64,000 bases of DNA from Kribbella sp. CA-293567 (lineage in GTDB: Bacteria; Actinomycetota; Actinomycetes; Propionibacteriales; Kribbellaceae), in the NCBI RefSeq assembly GCF_027627575.1, contig NZ_CP114065.1:4836001-4900000 (forward strand), given 5' to 3'. Below the pieces are notes generated by a model. That model was not told where the DNA came from and did not search any database. It worked only from the letters and a program-made list of their open reading frames with translations. Position numbers and translations under genes: made by a program. Of the stretch, positions 10,049 to 19,444 are shown piece by piece (position 1 is the first letter of the stretch; every line of letters starts with the position of its first letter).

Positions 10049-11176
10049 GTGACCAACCGTGCATACCTCGACGCCGCGACGGCGGAACCGCTGCATCCCG
10101 CGGCGAGGGAGGTGTTGCTGTCCGCGCTGGATTCCGGGTGGGCCGATCCGGCGCGCCTGCACCACGAGGGACGGACCGCCGGCGTGCTGCTCGACAACGC
10201 TCGCGCGGTGCTGGCCGAGGGCCTCGGAGTACGGCCGGACGAGCTGTTCCTGACGACCTCCGGGACGGCCGCGATCCACTCCGGGTTGCTCGCTGTGACG
10301 GCGGCTCGGCGCCGGGTCGGCGACGTGGTCGTGCACTCCGCCGTGGAGCACTCCGCCGTGCTTCACGCGGCAGCAACAGCCGGTACTGCGGACGAAGTCG
10401 CCGTCGACCAGCACGGACGAGTCGACCTGGACGCCTTCGCCGACCGCGTACGGCGGCCCGGGGTGGCAGTCGCCGCCCTCCAGTCGGCCAATCACGAGGT
10501 CGCCACCCGGCAGCCGATCAGCGAACTGGCCGAGATCTGCGCCGCTGCCCAGGTCCCCCTGTTCGTCGATGCGGCAGCCTCGGTCAGCCACGACGCGGTA
10601 CCGGCCGGCTGGTCGGCGTTGACGGCCAGCGCACACAAGTGGGGTGGTCCGGCAGGCGTCGGGCTGCTCGCCGTACGGAAGGGCACACGGCTGGCTCCGG
10701 CCTGGCCGGTCGACGAGCGGGAGGACGGCCTCTCCCCCGGCCATCCGAACGTCCCCTCGGTCCTGGCGGCCGCCGCCGCGCTGCAGGCCCGTCTCCTCGA
10801 AGCGGACGAGCTCAACAAGCAGCACCGGACCTGGATCGACGAACTCCGCCACCGAGTCGCCACCGACATCGCGGACGTCGAGGTGGTCGGCGATCCGGAC
10901 GACCGGCTCCCGCACGTCCTCACCTTCTCCTGCCTGTACGTCGACGGCGAGGCCCTGGTGACCGCCCTGGACGCCGCGGGCTTCTCGGTCTCCAGCGGCT
11001 CCGCCTGTACTGCGAGCACCCTGCGCCCGTCACACGTCCTGGCAGCGATGGGTGTCCTGACCCACGGCAACGTGCGCGTCTCGCTCGGCCGCACGACCAG
11101 CCACGACGAAGTGGACCGCTTCGCCACCGTCCTGCCCGGAATCGTCCGGCGCATCCGGCAGGAAGTGGGGATGTGA
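10049..11176 (+). CDS. Cysteine desulfurase (NifS/IscS-type, PLP-dependent)
   Basis: Aminotransferase class V enzyme predicted to remove sulfur from cysteine as a persulfide. The 375-residue protein has the PLP-binding lysine in ASAHKWGGP (Lys197), a cofactor-binding VEHSAV segment, and the active-site cysteine in SSGSACTAS (Cys320). Its last bases overlap the GTG of a TusA-like gene, so the persulfide is probably handed to that carrier. It diverges from ctaC across a 94-base gap, too short for more than two promoters. It is not within a suf operon, so a role in tRNA thiolation or cofactor synthesis is as likely as Fe-S assembly. Confidence 0.92.
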   Translation: MTNRAYLDAATAEPLHPAAREVLLSALDSGWADPARLHHEGRTAGVLLDNARAVLAEGLGVRPDELFLTTSGTAAIHSGLLAVTAARRRVGDVVVHSAVEHSAVLHAAATAGTADEVAVDQHGRVDLDAFADRVRRPGVAVAALQSANHEVATRQPISELAEICAAAQVPLFVDAAASVSHDAVPAGWSALTASAHKWGGPAGVGLLAVRKGTRLAPAWPVDEREDGLSPGHPNVPSVLAAAAALQARLLEADELNKQHRTWIDELRHRVATDIADVEVVGDPDDRLPHVLTFSCLYVDGEALVTALDAAGFSVSSGSACTASTLRPSHVLAAMGVLTHGNVRVSLGRTTSHDEVDRFATVLPGIVRRIRQEVGM

Positions 11177-11379
11177 CGCTCGACTGCCGCGGCATGCTGT
11201 GCCCGCTCCCGGTGATCAAGCTCGCGCAGGCGTTCCCCCGCCTCGCGGTCGGCGACACCATCACCGTCCTCGCCGACGATCCGGCCGCCGCCACCGACAT
11301 CCCCGCCTGGTGCCGCATGCGCTCGCAGGAACTCGTCTCCGCCGACGACGGCCAGTACGTCGTACGCCGCCTCAGCTAA
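11173..11379 (+). CDS. TusA/SirA-like sulfur carrier
   Basis: Small sulfurtransferase of the TusA family, 68 residues. It starts VTLDCRGMLCPLPVIKL and contains the CPxP motif with the sulfur-accepting Cys10. The GTG at 11173 overlaps the stop of the cysteine desulfurase, a layout that couples their translation. TusA proteins relay persulfide sulfur from a desulfurase to tRNA 2-thiolation or molybdopterin enzymes. Which acceptor is used here cannot be read from the window. Confidence 0.88.
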   Translation: MTLDCRGMLCPLPVIKLAQAFPRLAVGDTITVLADDPAAATDIPAWCRMRSQELVSADDGQYVVRRLS

Positions 11380-11422
11380 AACCACTGGCCGCCCGATGGC
11401 CCTCACGGCCAGACTTCGGCGC

Positions 11423-11983
11423 GTGACTGACTTCGCGCACAAACCGACGCTGCTCGGCGACCTGGTGGAGCTGCGGCCGATCACCGAGGACGACTACCCC
11501 GCCCTGCAGGTCGCGATGGACGACCCCGACGTGGCGCGGTTCACCGGGAGCCGCGGGGCGATCGGCGAGGAAGCGGCCCGGAAGTGGTACCGCACCCGGG
11601 GCGAGCAGACGGACCGGCTGGACCTGGCGATCGTCGACCGCTCGACCCGCGAGGTCGTGGGTGAGGCGGTGCTGAACGAGTGGAGCCCGGAGGACGAGAG
11701 CTGCAACTTCCGGATCCTGATCGGGCCGGCCGGCCAGGGGCGCGGCCTCGGCACCGAAGCGACCCGGCTGATCGTCGGCTACGGGATCGAGAAGCTCGGC
11801 CTGCACCGGATCGAGCTGGGCGTCTACGCGTTCAATCCGAGAGCACAGCGCGCGTACGAGAAGGCCGGCTTCGTCACCGAGGGCATCCGCCGGGACGCCC
11901 TGCGCTGGGACGGCGAGTGGGTCGACGAGATCGTGATGTCGGTACTGGCCTCCGACTGGGACGCGCTACGTTCGGAAGCGTGA
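11423..11983 (+). CDS. GNAT N-acetyltransferase (RimJ/RimL-like)
   Basis: Acetyl-CoA-dependent acetyltransferase of 186 residues. The beta-strand plus loop that binds acetyl-CoA reads GPAGQGRGLGTEATR (QGRGLG), followed by LHRIELGVYAFNPRAQRAYE, the usual C-terminal half of RimJ/RimL-like proteins. I chose the GTG at 11423 (VTDFAHKPTL); an ATG at 11396 would add nine residues and neither has a strong ribosome site. The stop overlaps the GTG of the sirtuin gene. The substrate is unknown and could be a protein N-terminus, a lysine or a small amine. Confidence 0.88.
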   Translation: MTDFAHKPTLLGDLVELRPITEDDYPALQVAMDDPDVARFTGSRGAIGEEAARKWYRTRGEQTDRLDLAIVDRSTREVVGEAVLNEWSPEDESCNFRILIGPAGQGRGLGTEATRLIVGYGIEKLGLHRIELGVYAFNPRAQRAYEKAGFVTEGIRRDALRWDGEWVDEIVMSVLASDWDALRSEA

Positions 11984-12708
11984 CCGACCTAGTCCGCAAG
12001 GCCCAGCAGCTCGCCGTCCTGACCGGTGCCGGCATCTCCACCGCCTCCGGCATCCCGGACTTCCGCGGTCCGCAGGGCGTCTGGACGAAGAACCCGGCCG
12101 CGCAGGCGATGTTCGACATCGACGAGTACGTCGCCTCGGCGGCCGTCCGCGCCGAGGCGTGGAAGTTCCGCCTGGCCGGAGCCGCCTGGGACGCCGAGCC
12201 CAACGCCGGCCATCGGGCCCTCGTCGAGCTCGAGCGTCAGGGGCGGCTGACCGGCCTGATCACTCAGAACGTCGACGGCCTGCACCAGAAGGCGGGCTCC
12301 TCCCCCGCGCTCGTCCACGAACTGCACGGCACGGTCTGGTTCGTCGACTGTCTCAGCTGCGGCCGCCGGATCCCCATGACGGAGGTGACGCCCAGGCTCG
12401 CGGCGGGCGACGAGGACCCGGCCTGCGAGATCTGCGGCGGCATCCTCAAGTCGGCCACCGTCTCCTTCGGACAATCACTCGACCAGCAGGTCCTGGACGC
12501 CGCCACGGCCGCCACCCAGCAGGCCGACCTCTTCCTGGCGATCGGTACCTCCCTCCAGGTGTACCCGGCGGCCGGCCTCTGCGATCTGGCCCTTCGAGCC
12601 GGTGTCCCGCTCGTCATCCTCAACGCCGAGCCCACCCCGTACGACGAGGAAGCCGCCGAGCTGATCAACGCTCCGATCGAGCAGGTGCTGCCCACGCTCG
12701 TCACCTGA
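11980..12708 (+). CDS. NAD-dependent protein deacylase (sirtuin)
   Basis: Sirtuin of 242 residues that removes acyl groups from lysine using NAD. It has the NAD-binding segment LTGAGISTASGIPDFRG, the TQNVDGLH segment, the catalytic histidine in HELHG, and two Zn-binding CxxC pairs (CLSC and CEIC). The GTG at 11980 overlaps the stop of the GNAT gene by 4 bp. The pair may form an acetylation/deacetylation switch, although the GNAT family assignment alone does not show lysine acetylation. Confidence 0.93.
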   Translation: MTDLVRKAQQLAVLTGAGISTASGIPDFRGPQGVWTKNPAAQAMFDIDEYVASAAVRAEAWKFRLAGAAWDAEPNAGHRALVELERQGRLTGLITQNVDGLHQKAGSSPALVHELHGTVWFVDCLSCGRRIPMTEVTPRLAAGDEDPACEICGGILKSATVSFGQSLDQQVLDAATAATQQADLFLAIGTSLQVYPAAGLCDLALRAGVPLVILNAEPTPYDEEAAELINAPIEQVLPTLVT

Positions 12709-12790
12709 CCGCGACCTTCGAGGTCTTCCCCCGGTCCGAGTCCCGAGTTAGCGTCCCCGGCAGGTCGAAGTGGCGTGGGAGGGGACCGGA

Positions 12791-15700
12791 ATGCGTGGAT
12801 TCAGGCGATGGACCGCAGGCTTGACGGCAGTGGCGGTGGTCACGCTGGGACTGGGAACAGCGTCGGCGGCGACGGCGGACCGAGCAGCACAGACCCTGGC
12901 CGGACAGGCCGCCGCCGAGCGGGTGATCACGGTCGCCGGTTCGCTGCAGAGCGAGCTGGGCTGCCCGGGTGACTGGGATCCGGGTTGTGCCGCGACCAGT
13001 CTGGGCGCGGCCGCGCCGTACACGAAGGTCTTCGAGGTGCCCGCGGGCAGCTACGAGTTCAAGGTGGCGGTGAACGGCGGCTGGGACGAGAACTACGGCG
13101 CCGGTGGGGTGCTCAACGGCCCGAACATCCCGTTGCGGCTCGAGGGACCGGCCAGAGTCCGGTTCAGCTACGACGACACGACCCACGTGGTCTCGATGAA
13201 GCCGGTCGTCCTGGCGGGCCCGTCCGTGACTCCGGCCGACCGGCAGTTCGCCTCGCCGAGCCTGCGGCAGAGCCTGACCAAGGAACGGTTCTACTTCCTG
13301 ATGGCCGACCGGTTCGCCAACGGCAACCGGGCCAACGACGCCGGCGGCCTGACCGGCGACCGGCTGGCCACCGGCCTCGATCCGGCCGACAAGGGCTTCT
13401 ACCACGGTGGCGACCTGGCCGGGGTGATGCAGAAGCTCGACTACATCAAGTCCCTCGGTACGACGTCCATCTGGCTGACGCCGTCGTTCAAGAACCGGCC
13501 GGTCCAGGGCGAGGGCGTCAACGCCAGCTCCGGCTACCACGGCTACTGGATCACCGACTTCACCCAGATCGATCCGCACCTGGGCACCAACGCGGAGATG
13601 AAGCAGCTGATCACGCTGGCGCACCGGAAGGGGATGAAGGTCTTCTTCGACATCATCACCAACCACACCGCCGACGTGATCGCCTACCAGTCCGGCCAGT
13701 ACGGCTACGTGCCGAAGTCCACCTCGCCGTACAAGGATGCCCAGGGCAACGTCTTCGACGACAAGCAGTACGCCGCCGGCACCACCTTCCCGCCGCTGGA
13801 CCCGCGGACGTCCTTCCCGAACGTGCCGGTCTTCAAGAACCCGGCCGACGCGGAAGTGAAGGTACCGGCCTGGCTGAACGATCCCACGCTCTACCACAAC
13901 CGCGGCGACTCGACCTTCGCCGGTGAGTCCTCGGAGTACGGCGACTTCATCGGGCTGGATGACCTGTTCACCGAGCAGCCGAAGGTCCGCGACGGGCTGA
14001 CCGACATCTACCGGACCTGGGCCGAGTTCGGTATCGACGGCTTCCGGATCGACACCGTCAAGCACGTCAACCTCGAGTTCTGGCAGAAGTTCTCGCCGGC
14101 CGTGCTGGCCGCCGCGAAGGCCAAGGGCACCAAGGACTTCTTCATGTTCGGCGAGGTCGCCGACGCCGACCCGAAGTTCATGTCGACCTACACCACCAGC
14201 GGCGCTCTGCAGGCGACGCTCGACTTCGGGTTCCAGCAGAGCGCGGTCTCCTTCGCGAAGGGCGACGCCACCACCAAACTGCGCGATCTGTACGCGGGAG
14301 ACGACTACTACACCGACGCCGACTCGAACGCGTACCAGCTGCCGACCTTCCTCGGTAACCACGACATGGGCCGGGTCGGCACGTTCCTCAAGCAGGACGG
14401 GGCCAACGGCTCCGAACTGCTCGCCAGGGACAAGCTGGCACACTCGCTGATGTTCCTGACCCGGGGCCAGCCGGTGGTCTACTACGGCGACGAGCAGGGC
14501 TTCACCGGACCGGGTGGCGACAAGGACGCGCGGCAGGACATGTTCGCGACCAAGACCCCCGACTACATGGACGACGAGGTCGTCGACGGCACCGGGACGA
14601 CGACGATCGGCAGCAAGGACCGCTTCGACACCAACGCGCCGATGTACAAGCACATCGCGGCGCTGCAGAAGCTGCGGGCGCAGTACCCGGCACTGGCCGA
14701 CGGCACCCAGGTGCACCGCTACGCCTCCAACGCGGGCGGGCTGTATGCCTTCAGCCGTTACGGGAAGGACAACACCGAGTACGTCGTGGTCGCCAACAAC
14801 GCTACGACGGCTAAGTCGGCGACAGTGCCGACGTACATGAAGAACAGCCGCTTCAAGCCGATCTACGGCGGCAGCGGGCAGCTCAAGACCGACCGCGAGG
14901 GACGGGTGGTCGTCACGGCCGCGCCGCTGTCCGTGACGGTCTACAAGGCGACCGACACGCTCCCCCGTCGCCGCAGCGCTCCCCCGGTCTACCTGAGCTC
15001 TCCGGAGCCGGGCGCCGCCGTCGGTGGACGGGCAGAGATCGCCGCGGCCGTCCCGGAGAACACCCCGGTCACGGTGACCTTCGGCTACCGCCCGGTCGGT
15101 ACGACGGCCTGGCAGCGGCTCGGGTCGGACGACAACGCGCCGTACCGGGTGTTCCACGACGTGAGCGGTCTGCCGAAGGGGACGCTGCTCGAGTACCGCG
15201 CGGTACTGAAGGATGCTTCTGGCAACTATTCCGTCTCCGGGTCCTACGGGATCGTCGGCGACGCACCGCCGCCGAGTGGTGGCGGCGGTGGCGGCACCGG
15301 CCCGGTGGTGCAGCCGGAGAACGTGTCGGTCCCCGGCGACCACAACAGCGAGATGGGCTGCCCGGCGGACTGGTCGCCGGACTGTGGTCAGGCGCAGCTG
15401 ACGCTGGACCCGAAGGACAAGGTCTGGAAGGGCACCTACCCGATCCCGGCCGGTGAGCACGCCTACAAGGCCGCGCTGAACAAGACCTGGGACACGAACT
15501 ACGGGGCCGGTGGCGCGCTGAACGGCGCCAACATCTCCTACACCGCTCCGGCCACTCCGACGACCTTCTACTACGAGCACGGCCGGCACTTCGTCACCTC
15601 CAGTGCCGAGGGACCGATCATCACCGTGCCCGGGTCGTTCCAGTCGGAGCTCGGGTGTCCTGGAGACTGGGACCCGGCCTGTATGCGGCCGTGGCTGACC

Positions 15701-18511
15701 GATGAGAACGGCGACGGGACCTACACCTGGTCCACCACCGAACTGGGAGCGGGGAGTTATGAGGCGAAGGTCGCGCACAACCTGTCCTTCGACGAGAGCT
15801 ATCCGGCGAACAACGTGCCGGTCACCGTTCCCGGTGACGGCCTGGTCGTCACGTTCTCGTACGTGCTCGCGACGCACGTGCTCACGGTGACGACGTCCAA
15901 GCCCGGCTCGCAGCCGGATCTCAAGCAGGCCAAGGCGTACTGGCTCGGCAAGGACCTGCTCGCGGTACCGGCGGTCGCGCATCCCGAGCGGTCGCGCTGG
16001 CGGCTGCACTGGTCGGCGACCGGTTCGCTCGCGGTGGACGCCGAGGACATCGGCGGTACGTCGGCCGGGTTGCGGGTGGATCCGAAGGGCATTCCCCCTC
16101 GCGTGCTGGCCAAGTTCCCGGCATTGGCGGGCTATGTGGCGCTGAGGCTGGACCACGGCGACGCCAGGAAGATCCTGACCGGGCAGCTCGGGCTGGCGCA
16201 GTACGACGATGCCGGGCGGTTGCTCGACGCCACCGGTGTGCAGATTCCGGGCGTCCTCGACGACCTGTACGGCGCGGCCGCGAACCGCTCGTACGGCGTG
16301 ACCTGGCGGGGCGGGTCGCCCCGGTTCACGCTCTGGGCGCCGACCGCGCAGAACGTGACGCTGCTGCTCGGTTCGCAGCGGGTCCCGATGCAGCGCAACA
16401 ACGACGGTTCCTGGTCGGCGGACGGCCGGCGGAGCTGGGAGAACGCGCTCTACCGGTTCGAGGTGAAGGTGTTCGCCCCGAGCACCGGGAAGGTGGAGAC
16501 GAACGTCGTCACCGATCCGTACTCGCTGGCGCTCGCCACCGATTCGGCGTACTCGGTGGCGGTGAATCTCGAGGCCGCCGCCGGCAAGCCCGCGGTGTGG
16601 GCGAAGACGCCGTCACCCAAGCTGGCTCGGGCGGTCGACTCGACGATCTACGAGCTGCACGTGCGGGACTTCTCGATCAACGACAGCTCGGTACCGGCGG
16701 CGCACCGCGGCACCTACCTCGCCTTCGCCGACGAGGGCAACGGGACGAAGCACCTGCGATCGCTCGCGCAGGCGGGGCTGAACACGGTGCACCTGCTGCC
16801 GACGTTCGACATCGCCTCCATCCCCGAGACCGGTCAGCAGCAGCCCGCCTGTGAGCTCAGGTCGTTCCCGGCGGACTCGGAGCAGCAGCAGGCCTGCGTC
16901 TCCGCTGTCGCCGCGAAGGACGGGTTCAACTGGGGCTACGACCCGTACCACTGGCTCGCGCCGGAAGGGTCGTACGCGACAGCCAAGGACGGGCTGGCGC
17001 GGGTCGCCGAGTTCCGCACGATGGTCGGCGGGCTGCACAGGTCCGGGCTCCGGGTGGTGCTGGACCAGGTCTACAACCACACGCCCGCGGCCGGCCAGGC
17101 GCCGACGTCGGTGCTGGACAAGGTGGTGCCCGGCTACTACCAGCGGCTGAACAAGACCGGCGGCGTGGAGACGTCGACCTGTTGCAGCAACATCGCCACC
17201 GAGCACGCGATGGCCGAGAAGATCATGATCGACAGCACGGTCTCGTGGGCCCGGAACTACCGGGTCGACGGCTTCCGCTTCGACCTGATGGGTCATCACA
17301 GCAGGACGAACATGCTCAAGGTCCGCGCCGCGCTCGACCGGCTGACCCTGGCCAGGGACGGCGTGGACGGCAAGAAGGTCTACCTGTACGGCGAAGGCTG
17401 GAACTTCGGCGAGGTCGCCGGCAACGCCCTGTTCGTGCAGGCGACCCAGGGCAACCTGGGCGGCACCGGGATCGGCACCTTCTCCGACCGGATGCGGGAC
17501 GCGGTGCGTGGTGGTGGACCGTTCGACGAGGACCCGCGCGTCCAGGGCTTCGGCTCCGGCGCCGCGAGCGACCCGAACGGTGCCCCGATCAACGGAACGC
17601 CCGCCGAGCAGGCGAAGCGGCTCGCGCACGACACCGACCTGGTCCAGCTGGGGCTGGCCGGCAACCTCCGGTCGTTCACCTTCAGATCGGCCGACGGCGG
17701 CGCCGTCGTCCGGGGTGACGGGGTGGACTACAACGGCTCCCCCGCCGGGTACGCCGATCAACCGGTCGAGGTGATCAGCTATGTCGATGCCCATGACAAC
17801 GAGACGTTGTGGGACTCGCTGACCTACAAGCTGCCCGCGACGCTGCCGATGGCCGACCGGGTCCGGATGAACACGTTGTCGCTGGCGACCACCGCGCTGG
17901 CCCAGACCCCGTCGTTCTGGCACGCGGGCTCCGACCTGCTGCGCAGCAAGTCGCTGGACCGGAACTCCTACGACTCGGGCGACTGGTTCAACACCCTCGA
18001 CTGGACGGGCGCCGACAACGGCTTCGGTCACGGTCTGCCACCCAAGGCCGACAACGAGGCGAAGTGGCCGTTCATGAAGCCGCTGCTGGCCAACCCGGCG
18101 CTCAAGCCGTCACAAGCCGACGTACGGACCGCCGGCGCCGCCGCGGCCGATCTCCTGAAGCTTCGTTTCTCGACACCGCTGTTCCGGCTGGGCACGGCAG
18201 ACCTGATCAAGCAGAAGCTGTCCTACCCCCTCAGCGGCACTCCGGCAGCCAAGCCAGGCGTCGTCGTACTGCGAATCGACGACACCATCGGCCCGGACGT
18301 CGACCCGAAACTCAAGGGTCTGGTGGTGGTCCTCAACACCACCGACTCCCCCGCCACCCAGCAGATCCCCGGCCTGACCGGCGCCAACCTGTCCCTCTCA
18401 CCCGTCCAGGCAGCCGGCTCGGATCCGGTGGTGAAACAGACCACCTGGACGGCAGCAACCGGTACTGCCACCGTCCCCGCCCGCACGGTGGCGGTACTGC
18501 TGCAGAACTGA
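12791..18511 (+). CDS. Secreted amylopullulanase with two GH13 modules
   Basis: Exported starch/pullulan-degrading enzyme of 1906 residues. A signal peptide (about 1-28, TASA/ATA) is followed by an X25-type module (about 45-140), an alpha-amylase GH13 module (about 165-720; DGFRID nucleophile, FGEV acid, NHD), an Ig-like module and a poly-Gly linker (about 825-835). Then come two more X25 modules (about 843-940 and 943-1035), a pullulanase N-terminal module, a CBM48-like module (about 1167-1265) and a pullulanase-type GH13 module (DGFRFD, YGEGW, DAHDN). Each X25 copy has the SEMGCP/SELGCP-DW signature. The ATG at 12791 follows GGAGGGG. It would cleave both alpha-1,4 and alpha-1,6 bonds. It runs to within five bases of the convergent lipid kinase. 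Confidence 0.93.
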   Translation: MRGFRRWTAGLTAVAVVTLGLGTASAATADRAAQTLAGQAAAERVITVAGSLQSELGCPGDWDPGCAATSLGAAAPYTKVFEVPAGSYEFKVAVNGGWDENYGAGGVLNGPNIPLRLEGPARVRFSYDDTTHVVSMKPVVLAGPSVTPADRQFASPSLRQSLTKERFYFLMADRFANGNRANDAGGLTGDRLATGLDPADKGFYHGGDLAGVMQKLDYIKSLGTTSIWLTPSFKNRPVQGEGVNASSGYHGYWITDFTQIDPHLGTNAEMKQLITLAHRKGMKVFFDIITNHTADVIAYQSGQYGYVPKSTSPYKDAQGNVFDDKQYAAGTTFPPLDPRTSFPNVPVFKNPADAEVKVPAWLNDPTLYHNRGDSTFAGESSEYGDFIGLDDLFTEQPKVRDGLTDIYRTWAEFGIDGFRIDTVKHVNLEFWQKFSPAVLAAAKAKGTKDFFMFGEVADADPKFMSTYTTSGALQATLDFGFQQSAVSFAKGDATTKLRDLYAGDDYYTDADSNAYQLPTFLGNHDMGRVGTFLKQDGANGSELLARDKLAHSLMFLTRGQPVVYYGDEQGFTGPGGDKDARQDMFATKTPDYMDDEVVDGTGTTTIGSKDRFDTNAPMYKHIAALQKLRAQYPALADGTQVHRYASNAGGLYAFSRYGKDNTEYVVVANNATTAKSATVPTYMKNSRFKPIYGGSGQLKTDREGRVVVTAAPLSVTVYKATDTLPRRRSAPPVYLSSPEPGAAVGGRAEIAAAVPENTPVTVTFGYRPVGTTAWQRLGSDDNAPYRVFHDVSGLPKGTLLEYRAVLKDASGNYSVSGSYGIVGDAPPPSGGGGGGTGPVVQPENVSVPGDHNSEMGCPADWSPDCGQAQLTLDPKDKVWKGTYPIPAGEHAYKAALNKTWDTNYGAGGALNGANISYTAPATPTTFYYEHGRHFVTSSAEGPIITVPGSFQSELGCPGDWDPACMRPWLTDENGDGTYTWSTTELGAGSYEAKVAHNLSFDESYPANNVPVTVPGDGLVVTFSYVLATHVLTVTTSKPGSQPDLKQAKAYWLGKDLLAVPAVAHPERSRWRLHWSATGSLAVDAEDIGGTSAGLRVDPKGIPPRVLAKFPALAGYVALRLDHGDARKILTGQLGLAQYDDAGRLLDATGVQIPGVLDDLYGAAANRSYGVTWRGGSPRFTLWAPTAQNVTLLLGSQRVPMQRNNDGSWSADGRRSWENALYRFEVKVFAPSTGKVETNVVTDPYSLALATDSAYSVAVNLEAAAGKPAVWAKTPSPKLARAVDSTIYELHVRDFSINDSSVPAAHRGTYLAFADEGNGTKHLRSLAQAGLNTVHLLPTFDIASIPETGQQQPACELRSFPADSEQQQACVSAVAAKDGFNWGYDPYHWLAPEGSYATAKDGLARVAEFRTMVGGLHRSGLRVVLDQVYNHTPAAGQAPTSVLDKVVPGYYQRLNKTGGVETSTCCSNIATEHAMAEKIMIDSTVSWARNYRVDGFRFDLMGHHSRTNMLKVRAALDRLTLARDGVDGKKVYLYGEGWNFGEVAGNALFVQATQGNLGGTGIGTFSDRMRDAVRGGGPFDEDPRVQGFGSGAASDPNGAPINGTPAEQAKRLAHDTDLVQLGLAGNLRSFTFRSADGGAVVRGDGVDYNGSPAGYADQPVEVISYVDAHDNETLWDSLTYKLPATLPMADRVRMNTLSLATTALAQTPSFWHAGSDLLRSKSLDRNSYDSGDWFNTLDWTGADNGFGHGLPPKADNEAKWPFMKPLLANPALKPSQADVRTAGAAAADLLKLRFSTPLFRLGTADLIKQKLSYPLSGTPAAKPGVVVLRIDDTIGPDVDPKLKGLVVVLNTTDSPATQQIPGLTGANLSLSPVQAAGSDPVVKQTTWTAATGTATVPARTVAVLLQN

Positions 18512-18515
18512 GCTG

Positions 18516-19406
18516 TCAGGGGATGCGGACCAGGAGGGCTTCGGGGTCCACGGTCGCGGTGAGGATGCGGCCGGTGGAGATCTCGTCGCCGTCGAGCTGA
18601 CGGCGGACGGCGGTGGCGGCCTTCACCTGAATGGTCTGGCCGGTGAAGCGCTCGATGTGCCGGCCTTCCTGCATCCGTTTGAGGACGAGGCTCAGGGCGA
18701 GGCGGGGCCAGTGGCTGACCCGGCGGGGGGCGAGGACGACCAGGTCGATCTTGCCGTCGTCGGGTTTCGCGTCCGGCAGCAACGGGATGTTCGCCTGCAG
18801 GGTGCCGACGTTGCCGATCACCACCGTCCGCGCGCGCCGGCGGACCGGTGCCGCGCCGTCGATGATGATCTCCACCCGGACGAACGGGTGGTTCAGGTTC
18901 TTCAGCGTCGAGACCACGTACGCCGCCCAGCCGACGTGCTTCTTCAGTCCGTCGGGGGCGTCGGCGATGATCGCGGCGTCCAGCCCGAAGCCGGCCATCA
19001 CCACGAACCGGTCGGTGTCGAGTTCGTCGCCCTTGACCTCGACGCTGTCGATCCGCTGCTCCGTGCCGTCCAGCAACTCGTCGAGGGCGACCTCCAGATC
19101 CAGCGAGATGCCGAGGTTGCGGGCCAGCAGGTTGCCGGTACCGGCCGGCAGCACCGCCACCGGGATGCCGGTCCGGGCCATCTCGGCGCAGACCACCCGC
19201 ACGGTGCCGTCACCGCCGGCCACCATCACCAGCTCCACCGTCTCGTCGATCGCCCGCTTGGCCATCGTCGTACCGGCGTCGTCCTCGGTCGTCTCCAGCC
19301 ACAACGTGTCGGTGAAACCACGCTTGGTCAGGGCGGCGTCGACCGTGTCGCGAAAATCCTCGGGAACCTTGATCGGGTTCATGATCACGGCGGCGCGTGA
19401 GATCAC
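18516..19406 (-). CDS. Diacylglycerol kinase-like lipid kinase
   Basis: Lipid kinase of the DAGK catalytic family, 296 residues. It shows the ATP-binding GGDGTVR motif and the LPAGTGNLLARNLGI segment, then the C-terminal beta-sandwich ending LDGDEISTG. Members phosphorylate diacylglycerol or related lipids such as sphingoid bases or undecaprenol; the substrate is not evident. The GTG at 19406 (VISRAAVIMNP) was chosen because a longer start at 19460 would overlap the divergent hydrolase gene. Confidence 0.9.
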   Translation of the reverse strand: MISRAAVIMNPIKVPEDFRDTVDAALTKRGFTDTLWLETTEDDAGTTMAKRAIDETVELVMVAGGDGTVRVVCAEMARTGIPVAVLPAGTGNLLARNLGISLDLEVALDELLDGTEQRIDSVEVKGDELDTDRFVVMAGFGLDAAIIADAPDGLKKHVGWAAYVVSTLKNLNHPFVRVEIIIDGAAPVRRRARTVVIGNVGTLQANIPLLPDAKPDDGKIDLVVLAPRRVSHWPRLALSLVLKRMQEGRHIERFTGQTIQVKAATAVRRQLDGDEISTGRILTATVDPEALLVRIP

Positions 19407-19444
19407 AGTTTTTCTTGTCCGTTCGAGAAGATAGCGTGCTCGGA

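Noticed and set aside
9955-10197. N-terminal extension of ctaC to 10197
   Set aside because: The extra residues do not resemble a subunit II signal region and would overlap the divergent desulfurase gene; the GTG at 9954 has a ribosome site and a proper lipoprotein signal.
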